A DNA stretch of 32,868 nt from positions 1 to 32,868 of the forward strand of contig JAGQWL010000115.1 of the NCBI GenBank assembly GCA_020437385.1. Direction: 5' to 3'. Below are positions 1 to 8,285 of this stretch, piece after piece. A model generated the notes under the pieces. The model searched no databases. It was not told the origin of the DNA and saw only the letters and a program-made list of their open reading frames with translations. This stretch comes from Bacteroidota bacterium. GTDB lineage: Bacteria > Bacteroidota > Rhodothermia > Rhodothermales > JABDKH01. Every line of letters begins with the position of its first letter. The stretch's first letter is position 1. The position numbers and the translations under genes are program-made.

Positions 1-1
1 G

Positions 2-169
2 GAACTGGAGGCGAGGTTCATTGCAGAGGCTGCGGGAAAAGGGCTGATGTCGCTGAAGGGACACCGCTCTGCCGGGGGAATCCGGGCAAGCATATACAAC
101 GCTTGCCCACAGGAATCGGTTGACGCGCTTGCGAGTTTCATGCGCGATTTCGAACGAGCGAACGGTTAG
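2..169 (+). CDS. serC: Phosphoserine aminotransferase, C-terminal fragment
   Basis: Only the last 55 residues and the stop codon (167-169) are in the window; the gene starts to the left. The visible end reads [17 protein letters not shown], followed by a segment ending in [11 protein letters not shown]. The KGHRS-GG-RASIYNA signature is typical of the C-terminal domain of SerC, a class V PLP-dependent aminotransferase. SerC converts 3-phosphohydroxypyruvate and glutamate to phosphoserine and 2-oxoglutarate in serine synthesis in the cytoplasm. The catalytic lysine lies outside the window, so activity cannot be judged. The next gene (317) is separated by 147 bp and is probably a separate transcription unit, but no clear terminator hairpin was seen. 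Family assignment is strong from the motif alone. Confidence 0.88.
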   Translation, partial: ELEARFIAEAAGKGLMSLKGHRSAGGIRASIYNACPQESVDALASFMRDFERANG

Positions 170-316
170 CGTCACTTTCAAATTTCGAGTACATTAGGCG
201 TCTCGCGATTGAAATAACGATTCCGACTCACACGAGATACGGCCTGTCGCACAGTTGACCGGTCGTTGACTATTAGATTAGTTGAAACGTTCAATGCCTA
301 AAACGGTCGCTGCCAG

Positions 317-1456
317 ATGAGCATTTCGATTGGCGTTCCGAAGGAGACAGCCGAAGGCGAGCACCGCGTCGCCGCAATTCCAGACGTAGTTTCACGGTAC
401 ATAAAGAAGGGACACAGCGTCCTTGTCGAGCGAGGAGCGGGAGAAGGGTCGTCCATATCCGATGCCGATTTCGAATCCGCCGGTGCCAGGATCGTATCGC
501 GAGAAGAGGTTCTCGGTGCCGATGTGGTTGTTCGCGTTCAGCCGCCGGCAAAGCAGGAAATTGCGGCGTTGCGTTCCGGGTCGACACTGATTTCGTTTCT
601 GCAGCCACTGGACTCGCCGGATGTCGCGAAGGATCTTGCGGCGCGGAACGTGACGGCCTTCAGCATGGAGTTGGTGCCGCGCATTTCGCGTGCGCAGAAA
701 ATGGACGCGCTGTCGGCCATGGCGAATATTGCCGGCTACAAGGCTGTCGTTCACGCCGCTGTCGCGCTGCCCAAGTACTTCCCGCTGCTCACGACCGCAG
801 CCGGAACGGTAAAGCCGGCTAACGTGCTGGTTCTCGGTGCCGGGGTGGCAGGTCTTCAGGCGATCGCCACTGCCAAACGACTCGGCGCGCGCGTGTCCGC
901 CTACGATGTCCGGGAAGCGGTCAAGGAGCAGGTGGAGAGTCTCGGCGCCTCGTTTGTCGAGCTGACGCTCGACATGGCTGACATGGAGGACAAGGCGGGA
1001 TACGCAAAGGCACTTGACGACGAGAAGGCGCGGCGCCAGACCGAACTTCTCGCCCCTGTAATTGCGAAGCAGGACGTTGTCGTGTCGACCGCACTTATCC
1101 CCGGCCGGAAGGCGCCCGTCCTGATTACGGACGAGGCGCTGAAGGGGATGAAGCCTGGATCGGTAGTGGTTGACCTTGCTGCGTCTAACGGAGGAAACTG
1201 CTCCCAATCGGTGCCCGGAGAAACGGTAGTTGTTGGCGGCGTCACGATCATGGCGCCGCTCAATTTGCCGTCGGAAACCGCCGTACACGCCAGCGAGCTG
1301 TATTCGCGTACGGTAATGGCCATGGTCTTCGAGATGTTGGACGACGAAGGCAATCTCGCTTTCGACGAGGAGAACGAAGTCATAACGGGTTCCTGCCTTT
1401 GCCGAGGTGGCCAGATAGTTAACGAACGAGTCAAGCAACTGGCTTCAAACAGCTGA
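317..1456 (+). CDS. pntAA: NAD(P) transhydrogenase alpha subunit 1 (NAD(H)-binding domain I)
   Basis: This 379-residue protein is the soluble NAD(H)-binding part of the proton-translocating transhydrogenase, which uses the proton gradient to reduce NADP+ with NADH. It opens with the conserved IGVPKE...ExRVAA segment of the alanine dehydrogenase/PntA family. A Rossmann dinucleotide loop GAGVAG occupies residues 174-179, followed by the acidic ribose-binding region AYDVR. The C-terminal half carries the VVDLAASNGGNC and APLNLPS segments typical of PntA. The protein ends before any membrane helices, as in the three-subunit enzyme type of Rhodospirillum, unlike the fused E. coli PntA. The ATG at 317 was chosen because it precedes the conserved N-terminus directly. 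No strong ribosome binding site is visible. The next gene starts 5 bp after the stop, so the three pnt genes form an operon. Confidence 0.95.
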   Translation: MSISIGVPKETAEGEHRVAAIPDVVSRYIKKGHSVLVERGAGEGSSISDADFESAGARIVSREEVLGADVVVRVQPPAKQEIAALRSGSTLISFLQPLDSPDVAKDLAARNVTAFSMELVPRISRAQKMDALSAMANIAGYKAVVHAAVALPKYFPLLTTAAGTVKPANVLVLGAGVAGLQAIATAKRLGARVSAYDVREAVKEQVESLGASFVELTLDMADMEDKAGYAKALDDEKARRQTELLAPVIAKQDVVVSTALIPGRKAPVLITDEALKGMKPGSVVVDLAASNGGNCSQSVPGETVVVGGVTIMAPLNLPSETAVHASELYSRTVMAMVFEMLDDEGNLAFDEENEVITGSCLCRGGQIVNERVKQLASNS

Positions 1457-1461
1457 ATCGT

Positions 1462-1749
1462 ATGCTCGAGAACATAATCGTATTTGTACTAGCCAGCTTG
1501 ATCGGTGCTGAGGTCATCTCGAAAGTGCCGCAGACGCTGCATACTCCACTGATGTCAGGCTCAAACGCGATCAGCGGAATCACAATTGTGGGCGCGCTGC
1601 TTGTCGCCGGCATGGTCGGCGGTGTGGCAGCGAAGTGGATCGGTGTAGCGGCCCTTGTTGTCGCCACCATAAATGTGGTCGGGGGATTCATGGTAACGGA
1701 CCGCATGCTTCAGATGTTCAAAAAACGAAAGGCTCCCGAGCAGAAATAG
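1462..1749 (+). CDS. pntAB: NAD(P) transhydrogenase alpha subunit 2 (membrane domain)
   Basis: This 95-residue membrane protein corresponds to the short membrane portion of the transhydrogenase alpha subunit, encoded separately in three-subunit enzymes. Three hydrophobic segments can be seen, at roughly residues 3-18, 38-57 and 59-77. The conserved stretch TPLMSGSNAISGI lies between the first two, and the C-terminus is basic (FKKRK). Together with PntB it forms the proton channel (domain II) in the cytoplasmic membrane. It lies 5 bp after pntAA and 12 bp before pntB, in the usual gene order. The length is normal for PntAB. The long hydrophobic runs and the family motif make the assignment firm. 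Confidence 0.93.
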   Translation: MLENIIVFVLASLIGAEVISKVPQTLHTPLMSGSNAISGITIVGALLVAGMVGGVAAKWIGVAALVVATINVVGGFMVTDRMLQMFKKRKAPEQK

Positions 1750-1761
1750 CGGTCAATCAGG

Positions 1762-3201
1762 ATGATGAAGAACTACATCGACATTGCCTATCTGGTAGCG
1801 GCCGTTCTGTTCATTTATGGACTGAAGGGCCTTACGTCTCCGGCCACGGCACGGAGGGGAAATCAACTCGCGGCACTCGGCATGCTGATTGCCGTCATCG
1901 CGACGCTTCTGATCGCGAAGGTCCTGACGCCAATCGAGATGATTGGAGGGCTGGTCCTCGGTGGTGCAATAGGTGCATTACTTTCCAAGCGGGTCGCGAT
2001 GACAGGAATGCCCGAGCTCGTTGCCGCGTTTAACGGCTTCGGCGGTCTTGCATCGGCTCTGGTCGCCTCGGCCGAACTCTATCGCTATCTCGGTCCGGAT
2101 CAGGCCAGCACACTCGCGATCGAGCCGATGTCGATCTCATCGATGGTCACGATCGCCCTGTCGGTACTGATCGGGTCCATCACGTTCTCGGGGAGTTTCG
2201 TCGCTTTCGGGAAGCTCTCGGAGCGTATTTCCGGTAATCCGATAAGCTTCCCCGGAATGCGATTCCTGACCCTCCTTTTCGCGGTCGTAACAGTCGGCGG
2301 TGCGGTCTATATGTCCATGGGCGCGAGCGAGTTTCCCGGGATTTCGGTGCCGGTTCTCTACGCGCTCGGTGCCGTCGCAGTAGCTTCGTTGATCCTCGGA
2401 ATCCTGCTTGTTGTGCCGATCGGCGGTGCAGACATGCCGGTTGTTGTGGCGTTGCTGAATTCGTATTCGGGCATGGCGGCGGCGGCGACGGGATTTGTTC
2501 TTGACAACACGGCGCTCATCGTCAGCGGCGCCCTCGTTGGGGCCTCGGGAGTCATTCTCACGAATATCATGTGCGAAGGCATGAATCGGTCGCTGCTGAA
2601 TGTCCTGATCGGGGGCTTCGGGGGTGATTCCGGCGGCGCGGGTGCGAGCACCTTCTCAACGGAAGGCAAGTCCGTGACGGCGACATCGGCCGATGACGTC
2701 GCGATTCTGCTGACATACGCCGAGAAGGTAATCATCGTCCCGGGTTACGGGATGGCCGTTGCCCAGGCCCAGCACCAGGTTCGCGAGCTCGCGGATCTGC
2801 TGATCGAAAAAGGCGTCGACGTGAAGTTCGCCATTCACCCTGTCGCCGGACGAATGCCCGGCCACATGAACGTGCTTCTGGCGGAGGCGAACGTACCGTA
2901 CGACCTTCTTTACGAAATGGATGACATCAACGGCGAGTTCGATTCCACGGACGTGTCACTGATTATCGGTGCCAACGACGTCGTCAATCCGGCGGCCAGA
3001 CATGACACGGCGAGTCCCATCTACGGAATGCCGATTCTCAACGTCGACTACTCGCGTAATGTCATCTTCATGAAGCGCAGCATGCGCCCGGGTTACTCCG
3101 GGATTGACAATGAGCTTTTCTTTGGCGACAATACACGCATGCTATTCGGCGACGCGAAGGATTCGCTTACAGCGCTCATCAGTGAAGTGAAGGCTTCCTG
3201 A
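1762..3201 (+). CDS. pntB: NAD(P) transhydrogenase beta subunit
   Basis: This 479-residue protein supplies the remaining membrane helices and the NADP(H)-binding domain III of the transhydrogenase. About the first 290 residues are a series of hydrophobic helices, including the conserved FNGFGGLAS segment. The C-terminal soluble domain carries GYGMAVAQAQ, the NADP(H)-binding loop, then HPVAGRMPGHMNVLLAEA, IGANDVVNPAA and the KRSM-PGY-G segment, all hallmarks of PntB. The length is close to the 462 residues of the E. coli protein. Two adjacent ATG codons (1762 and 1765) could start it. The first is listed; the choice changes one residue. It is the last gene of the pnt operon; the next gene begins 70 bp later in the same direction. 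Confidence 0.95.
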   Translation: MMKNYIDIAYLVAAVLFIYGLKGLTSPATARRGNQLAALGMLIAVIATLLIAKVLTPIEMIGGLVLGGAIGALLSKRVAMTGMPELVAAFNGFGGLASALVASAELYRYLGPDQASTLAIEPMSISSMVTIALSVLIGSITFSGSFVAFGKLSERISGNPISFPGMRFLTLLFAVVTVGGAVYMSMGASEFPGISVPVLYALGAVAVASLILGILLVVPIGGADMPVVVALLNSYSGMAAAATGFVLDNTALIVSGALVGASGVILTNIMCEGMNRSLLNVLIGGFGGDSGGAGASTFSTEGKSVTATSADDVAILLTYAEKVIIVPGYGMAVAQAQHQVRELADLLIEKGVDVKFAIHPVAGRMPGHMNVLLAEANVPYDLLYEMDDINGEFDSTDVSLIIGANDVVNPAARHDTASPIYGMPILNVDYSRNVIFMKRSMRPGYSGIDNELFFGDNTRMLFGDAKDSLTALISEVKAS

Positions 3202-3271
3202 CCAACTCGAATCGGGCAACGCCGGCGACATCCCTCACGAGCGCCGGTTCTGTCGCATCTCGGCCGTCCCT

Positions 3272-3976
3272 ATGAAGAAGACCGAACTTGAACTTATTGT
3301 ATCCGATGACACGGCGAACCGGCAGTCGCGTGAAGACAAGGATCGATTGTTCAAGCGGTATGAGGTGATCGGCAAGTCGCTCGGCAGCGCACGCCGGCTC
3401 GAAATCATTGACCTGTTGGCAGACGGCCCAAGGACGGTCGAGGACGTTGCTGCAGCAACCGGAATGAGCATAGCCAACGCGTCCCAACACCTTCGCAACC
3501 TTCACACCGCGGGTCTCCTGAAGGTGAAGCGGGAAGGCTCGTATGCGTATTACAGCCTTTCGATTCAGTCTGACATTACGACGCTCTGGGACTCGCTTCG
3601 GGCTCTTGCGCATACGGTTGATCCGGGTCTTCGATTCGAAAAGCTGGAGCTGTCCGCGATTGGCCCATCCACGCTCGAGAAGAAGCTCGACGATCCAACA
3701 GTCCGCGTCGTTGACGTGCGGTCGATTCACGACTTCAACGGTGGGCGCATACGGAAAGCCCAGTCGATCCCGCTCGAACTGTTGGAGGCCCACCTATCGG
3801 ATCTTGATGCCGATTGCGAGTACGTGGTGTACGATCGCGGCGGTAGTTCTCCACTGGCGGGAATGGCCCGAACCGTCCTTATTCAGGCCGGGTTCAAGGT
3901 GCGCCAACTCGACGGTGGGTTCGAAAAATGGAAGGCGGAGGGAAGACCCTCAACGAGAAGCATCGCACTCGGTTGA
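3272..3976 (+). CDS. ArsR-family regulator fused to a cysteine-less rhodanese domain
   Basis: This 234-residue protein has two domains. Residues about 30-100 form an ArsR-type winged helix-turn-helix: SARRLEIIDLLADG, then a recognition helix region SIANASQHLRNLHTAGL and a beta wing containing REGSYAYYSL. Residues about 135-227 form a rhodanese-like domain with VVDVRS and a final DGGFEKWKAEGRP. In active rhodaneses the catalytic loop reads YCR; here it reads YDRGGSS, with Asp188 in place of cysteine, so sulfur transfer is not expected. ArsR-rhodanese fusions are known as sulfide- or persulfide-linked repressors. This one may instead keep the domain as a binding or dimer module. No ArsR metal site (CxC) is visible. 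It lies 70 bp after pntB and converges with the gene ending at 4020. The target genes are unknown. Confidence 0.85.
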   Translation: MKKTELELIVSDDTANRQSREDKDRLFKRYEVIGKSLGSARRLEIIDLLADGPRTVEDVAAATGMSIANASQHLRNLHTAGLLKVKREGSYAYYSLSIQSDITTLWDSLRALAHTVDPGLRFEKLELSAIGPSTLEKKLDDPTVRVVDVRSIHDFNGGRIRKAQSIPLELLEAHLSDLDADCEYVVYDRGGSSPLAGMARTVLIQAGFKVRQLDGGFEKWKAEGRPSTRSIALG

Positions 3977-4019
3977 TCGCCTCCTGCGGCTGCCGACGAA
4001 CCGCCTTCTAGAACCCGAC

Positions 4020-6512
4020 TTACTTTTCCTCCGTCAACAGGTATTCCGCTCCGGGGCGGAGTACCCCTCCGTTGTCGCCCGATACCGTAAATCGGATAGG
4101 AGCGGCCAAACGTCCCACCGACAGGAAGAACGATGTTAGCTGCACATCCGACGGAAGATACTCGTCTGCGTAGATCCGCCATCCATCTTCGGTTCTGGTC
4201 GCGTATCCTTCAAACGGACCGTCGAATGCTAAATGGATGGTACCGCGCAGACTGCGCACCGTTGCCTGTTCAGTGTTCATAAGAACAATCTGCTGAACCT
4301 CGCCGGCGACTGTCCGATACCAGAACGCGGAATCATCCGCGAGCGGGAGGCGGGGAGACACGCGCTGACTTTGCGTCCAGTCGAGCACGTCTACGACATC
4401 GGTTCCATCCTCGCGGATCTCCAGACGCCAATGTTCGGGTGTTTTCTCCAGCCAGGTAAGTGTTCGACGTACCGGTTCACGAGCGTGCGAAGGGGATAGC
4501 GCGCGAACGGTAGTGTGTGGGAGTGTAATCTTTCCGGAGAAAAGGATTGCCGGAGCCGGGTAGGTACGCGTAAAGTCACGCGGACTTGCATTCCCGAACA
4601 TTCCGACCCAGCCCCGTCCGCCCGGAGTCCAATCGACGAACGTCGGGTATTGCAGCAGGAACGTCGTCGGGCGCGCAGTGGTGTCGCCGACTACAATTTT
4701 CGGAACGAGGCCGCTATCGGGAGCCGTGTCCATTGACAGTTGCGCACCGTTGGTAGCGACGGCAGTCACGCGGTTGGTTCCGAGTTGGACGCGCGTATCA
4801 ATTCCTGTCTGGAAGTTGCTTTCCACACTATGCTCGCCGTCCCCCAGCAGCGCATCGATCACCAACCAGTATTCACCTTTGCGGAAGAAGACGCTCCGAC
4901 GCCAGACGACATCGAGAAGGTTGTTCCGATATTCGTAGACACCCTCAAGGAAGTCGTAGGTACTGTTGGTAACCCATCGATTGTCCAGCACGTCGAACCC
5001 GTAGTGCCGGTCCCAACCCGTGTTAACGTCAACGTTATCAACGGTAACGTTGTTGTGCAGGAAGCCGGGGCGGAGATCGATTCGCGGCCCCGCTTCGTTC
5101 GACGAGTACAACGACGTGCCGGGGTCGACAATGAAAGATGCTCCATCGCCGGACACCGTGATGCTGAGTTTGTCGCCGTGGTGGTGATTGGTTCCGAACG
5201 GGCCCGCATCCATTGACAAGTAGTTTGCGTGTTCGTCCCAGCCGTCCCGCATAGCGTAGTATCCGCTCAAGTAGTATGGATCGGAGGCGTATGGAAAGGA
5301 CTGTTTGTCTCGTATCGCCAGCGCGTCGTTCGGATCGTCGGCGAGCTGACGCAAGTCCGGTCGGTTAAAGAGTCTGGCCGCTCTGCGCAGAATTCTGTCG
5401 CGAATGTCAAAGCTCCCGTGATCGCCATAGCGCGGCAGGCTTCGATCAGGCTTCATGATTCCCACGTGGGCGTCGACGATGCGTTCGAGTTTCGGTGCGA
5501 CCGCATTTCGAAGCTGCAAACCTTCGTCCGAATCGCGTGGGAGGCCGTCGAGCATGTCAAGGCACATCAACAGTGTCCCTTCGGAATAACCGACCGTGAG
5601 CTCGACCAGAAACTCGCCAGGATAGAATGCGAGGTCGACAAACGCATTGAAGAAACTACCCGCGTCCCGCAGCCAGAAATGCGCCCGCGACGCCTCCGGA
5701 TACCGAACGGCGGCATAAACGATTGCCGACAGGTTGCCCAGGGTCCCGTTGTGCAGGCCGAGAACCTTGTGTGGAATCAACCAGTCAATTTCCTCCCAGA
5801 TGTGCAGCGTCAGCCTCAGGTACTGCTCGTCGGACAACGACGGTGACTCCTGCAGGTAGACCAGTGCGTCCATCCATCGTTTGGCGCGCCACTGTAGCAG
5901 CACCCAGTTCCATGGGTTCACACGGAGGTCAACCTGTACGTGAATTCCGGCAGGTGGCTCGATCGGGACGTGTTCGACAAAATCCACCATGTCTCGAATC
6001 ATCGCCTTCGCGTACCGTTCGTCACCGGTATGGAAGTAGGACAGAGCGAGGTAGTCGAGGTGCGGAAACCGAGAGATCGTTGTCAGTTTTTTAGTTGCCG
6101 AAAACCACGGCAGCGTGTCGCCGTACTGCTCCTCTCCAGCGCGCGTCGTTATCAAATGGCTCAGCGCCTTGTCGGCGCGCGTATCAGCGTAGCTTGCGTT
6201 GACGGTATCGGGGCGCGGAATCACCCAAAGTTGATCGGGGATCGGTCGAGTCCGGAAGTATCCGGCGACGGCCGCGATGATCCGGTCTTCGGTTGCATCG
6301 GGTCCGAGCGCCCGGACCAATTCCGCCGGTGTACTGGCCGGGTCGAGTCTGTCGATAAAACGTGTCAGCCACCCGGCGGAATCAACGGCGTGAACCGCTG
6401 CTGGAGCTGAGTCCGCCGTCTGTCGCGCGGCAGAAGGCGTGGTACTGACTATTGCCGCCGTTACAATTGTGATGACCGATGCGATGACCGATGTGATGAT
6501 CGAACGAAACAT
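4020..6512 (-). CDS. Secreted heparinase II/III-like protein (putative polysaccharide lyase)
   Basis: The predicted product has 830 residues. The ATG at 6512 was chosen over an upstream in-frame ATG at 6569 because it begins right at a signal peptide (MFRSIITSVIASV, ending near SAARQ) and lies 8 bp after the esterase stop, whereas the earlier ATG would overlap that gene by 49 bp. An N-terminal region rich in Trp and Tyr (NPWNWVLLQW; LHNGTLGN) fits the alpha-toroid of heparinase II/III-type lyases. The C-terminal beta region holds DAGPFGTNHHHGDK (His443-445 in this numbering) followed by IVDPGTSLY, the signature of the heparinase II/III C-terminal domain. Such enzymes cleave uronic-acid polysaccharides by beta-elimination in the periplasm or outside the cell. 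The substrate (alginate, heparin-like or other) cannot be told from the sequence. It is the second gene of a two-gene leftward unit. Confidence 0.82.
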   Translation of the reverse strand: MFRSIITSVIASVITIVTAAIVSTTPSAARQTADSAPAAVHAVDSAGWLTRFIDRLDPASTPAELVRALGPDATEDRIIAAVAGYFRTRPIPDQLWVIPRPDTVNASYADTRADKALSHLITTRAGEEQYGDTLPWFSATKKLTTISRFPHLDYLALSYFHTGDERYAKAMIRDMVDFVEHVPIEPPAGIHVQVDLRVNPWNWVLLQWRAKRWMDALVYLQESPSLSDEQYLRLTLHIWEEIDWLIPHKVLGLHNGTLGNLSAIVYAAVRYPEASRAHFWLRDAGSFFNAFVDLAFYPGEFLVELTVGYSEGTLLMCLDMLDGLPRDSDEGLQLRNAVAPKLERIVDAHVGIMKPDRSLPRYGDHGSFDIRDRILRRAARLFNRPDLRQLADDPNDALAIRDKQSFPYASDPYYLSGYYAMRDGWDEHANYLSMDAGPFGTNHHHGDKLSITVSGDGASFIVDPGTSLYSSNEAGPRIDLRPGFLHNNVTVDNVDVNTGWDRHYGFDVLDNRWVTNSTYDFLEGVYEYRNNLLDVVWRRSVFFRKGEYWLVIDALLGDGEHSVESNFQTGIDTRVQLGTNRVTAVATNGAQLSMDTAPDSGLVPKIVVGDTTARPTTFLLQYPTFVDWTPGGRGWVGMFGNASPRDFTRTYPAPAILFSGKITLPHTTVRALSPSHAREPVRRTLTWLEKTPEHWRLEIREDGTDVVDVLDWTQSQRVSPRLPLADDSAFWYRTVAGEVQQIVLMNTEQATVRSLRGTIHLAFDGPFEGYATRTEDGWRIYADEYLPSDVQLTSFFLSVGRLAAPIRFTVSGDNGGVLRPGAEYLLTEEK

Positions 6513-6520
6513 GGCAGAAG

Positions 6521-7276
6521 CTAGGATCCGACCCGAGTCGACTCGAGAATCGGTTTGAGAAACAACCACACGTTCCGGCCGATGATTTCGTGCCCTTTTG
6601 CCGTTGGATGGATACCATCACGCTGATTCAGCTCGCTCACGCCTCCGACGTCCTGAAGAATGAAGGGTAGCAATTTTGAACCAGTGTCGTCGGCGACCTG
6701 CTCGTAGATAGACTCAAAATCGCCGACGTACGCCGCGCCCATACTTGGGGGGAGCCGCATTCCCGCAACGACGACCGTCGAGTTGGGCGCGTGTTCTCTG
6801 ACCTTGCGAACAATTGCCGCCAGATTCGCCCGCGCGTTGCTGGCCGGCACGCCCCGGAGGCCATCGTTTCCGCCGAGTTCAATGACAACCACATCGTACG
6901 GCGTACGCATAACCCAGTCGATGCGGCGGAGTCCGCCTGCGGTGGTCTCTCCGCTGTTCCCAGACGCCGTAATGTCGACGTCAAATCCGTTCTCGACCGC
7001 GATGCGTTCAAAGACGAATGGAAAGGCGTCGGTTTCGTCTTGAAGTCCGTAGCCCGCAGTAATGGAGTCACCAAAGAACAACACCTTCACCGGGGAACTG
7101 CCCGGTGTCGTAGAATCTGCCGGCTCTGCAGAATTCGACTGAGCACGTGTCAGATCGGGGCGGGAATCCGACTGAGCAGGAGGTTGAGGTTCAGAGCAGG
7201 CACACAGGAGAATCGTGGCTGCTACGGCCACGATGTGAAACCGCCCGATGCGCGGGGCGCACAAGAAAGATGTCAT
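6521..7276 (-). CDS. tesA: TesA-like SGNH/GDSL esterase lipoprotein
   Basis: This 251-residue protein has a lipoprotein-type signal with a probable lipidated Cys27 (LCAC), then a low-complexity linker to about residue 60. The SGNH hydrolase core follows: FFGDSIT with the nucleophile Ser71, the conserved glycine block near SGNSGET, LGGNDGL with Asn137, and DGIHP with Asp220 and His223. This pattern is that of TesA, an acyl-CoA thioesterase, lysophospholipase and arylesterase usually found in the periplasm; here it would be membrane-anchored. It diverges from an ABC transporter pair at 7578, the same arrangement as tesA and ybbA-ybbP in E. coli, which supports the name. The lyase-like gene follows 8 bp after its stop and is probably co-transcribed. 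The native substrate is unknown. Confidence 0.88.
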   Translation of the reverse strand: MTSFLCAPRIGRFHIVAVAATILLCACSEPQPPAQSDSRPDLTRAQSNSAEPADSTTPGSSPVKVLFFGDSITAGYGLQDETDAFPFVFERIAVENGFDVDITASGNSGETTAGGLRRIDWVMRTPYDVVVIELGGNDGLRGVPASNARANLAAIVRKVREHAPNSTVVVAGMRLPPSMGAAYVGDFESIYEQVADDTGSKLLPFILQDVGGVSELNQRDGIHPTAKGHEIIGRNVWLFLKPILESTRVGS

Positions 7277-7577
7277 TCGGTCAACCGATAATATGCGGCT
7301 TCGTTTGACGTTGTAGTGTGGAAAAACGTTTCACGTTGTGGGGGCGCCGCGAGCTCGTCCGGACGCGAATTCCGGGATCTACAACTGAAGTTGCGAGTTA
7401 CGAGAGCTTCATAACGACGGCCGCTCGCGAGCGCTTCCGTATGACCGCCACTCACGAGAGCCTCATACTGACGGTCGCTAAAGAAAGCTCCAGCGATGAC
7501 CTCGCTCACGAAAGCTCCATCGCTGACGGTCGCCCGCGTGACCCGGTCGCGGTTGGAATCAAATCCTCTACGATTGT
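7277..7577. other. Divergent intergenic region between tesA and the ABC transporter
   Basis: This 301-bp gap must hold the promoters for both divergent units. I could not identify a convincing promoter pair on either strand. The centre is filled by five degenerate 27-bp tandem repeats (listed separately). A minus-strand open frame of 106 codons (7273-7593) crosses the whole gap. It ends in an ATGA overlap with the tesA start, but it consists mostly of the repeat and lacks a ribosome binding site, so I do not call it a gene. Confidence 0.6.
7398..7533. repeat. Five imperfect 27-bp tandem repeats
   Basis: Five consecutive units can be aligned: 7398-7424, 7425-7451, 7452-7478, 7479-7505 and 7506-7533 (the last is 28 bp). 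The shared pattern on the plus strand is roughly tcacGAgaGCtycaT followed by ctGACGGtCGC. The units are diverged and differ at several positions. Read on the minus strand, one frame gives a nine-residue period of the form S-x-x-x-x-E/G-A-L/F-V. The array lies between two divergent genes and is not inside a convincing coding region. Confidence 0.8.
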
Positions 7578-8285
7578 ATGTCTGGCCAATCAACTCTCAG
7601 GATTCAGAACGTCACCAAGTCGTATCGAAGTGGAGAAACCACTGTCGATGCGGTTAAGGAGATATCGCTCGACATCGCGGAGGGGGAAACGGTGGCGATC
7701 TTTGGACCGTCTGGAAGCGGTAAGACGACGCTCCTTGGACTCTGTGCAGGTCTTGATCGGCCGTCGAGTGGTGACATTTCGATCGAGGGCGAATCCCTGA
7801 ATTCCATGGATGAGATCGGTTTGTCGCGGCTTCGTAATGAAAAGATAGGCTTTATCTTTCAGTCATTCCGGTTGATTCCGAGCCTTACCGCGCTTGAGAA
7901 TGTCATGATTCCGGCGGAGATCCGTGGCGATCGCGGCGTGGAGGAGAGGGCGGTAGACTTGCTCCGACGCGTTGGTCTCGAGAACAGATTGCATAACTAC
8001 CCGAGCCAGCTTTCGGGTGGCGAACAGCAGCGCGTGGCAATTGCTCGTGCGTTTGTGAATGAGCCTCGGCTCTTGTTTGCGGATGAGCCGACCGGGAATC
8101 TGGACGAGGAGAATGCGGAGGCTGTTCGCCGGCTGCTCTTTGAGATCAATCAGGCGCGCGGCACAACGCTTGTTATCGTTACCCACGATCCGGCCTTTAC
8201 AAGTCTCGTTGACCGACTCGTCGTGCTGAAAGGTGGGCATGTTGACGAGATCCGATCTGGAGCACCAAGCACGGCACTGCCATGA
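7578..8285 (+). CDS. ybbA: ABC transporter ATP-binding protein (YbbA/LolD type)
   Basis: This 235-residue ATPase has all the motifs of an ABC nucleotide-binding domain: Walker [10 protein letters not shown] (residues 43-51), Q-loop Gln95 in FIFQSF, signature LSGGEQQR (145-152), Walker B LLFADEP ending in the catalytic Glu170, and the switch His203 in VTHDP. The signature and length place it in the MacB/LolD/YbbA group, which works with FtsX-type permeases as mechanotransmission or lipoprotein-handling machines and not as classical importers. Its stop overlaps the start of the permease gene by 4 bp (ATGA), so the two are translationally coupled. The divergent tesA neighbour matches the E. coli ybbA context. 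The E. coli system has no firmly established substrate. Confidence 0.92.
   Translation: MSGQSTLRIQNVTKSYRSGETTVDAVKEISLDIAEGETVAIFGPSGSGKTTLLGLCAGLDRPSSGDISIEGESLNSMDEIGLSRLRNEKIGFIFQSFRLIPSLTALENVMIPAEIRGDRGVEERAVDLLRRVGLENRLHNYPSQLSGGEQQRVAIARAFVNEPRLLFADEPTGNLDEENAEAVRRLLFEINQARGTTLVIVTHDPAFTSLVDRLVVLKGGHVDEIRSGAPSTALP

Noticed and set aside
254-278. TTGACC and TAGATT as a promoter before pntAA
   Set aside because: The spacing between the boxes is only 13 bp, too short for a sigma-70 promoter, and Bacteroidota-type boxes are not clear.
392-1438. A 348-codon minus-strand open frame opposite pntAA
   Set aside because: It is rich in Arg and His, has no recognisable domain, and is fully antisense to a clear family gene; typical shadow in GC-rich DNA.
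4740-6410. Plus-strand open frames of up to 205 codons opposite the heparinase-like gene
   Set aside because: No family motifs, overlapping each other, and antisense to a gene with clear domain signatures.
7273-7593. A 106-codon minus-strand open frame ending with an ATGA overlap at tesA
   Set aside because: It consists largely of the 27-bp repeat, overlaps the start of the ABC gene, and has no visible ribosome binding site. Kept as an observation in the findings, not called as a gene.
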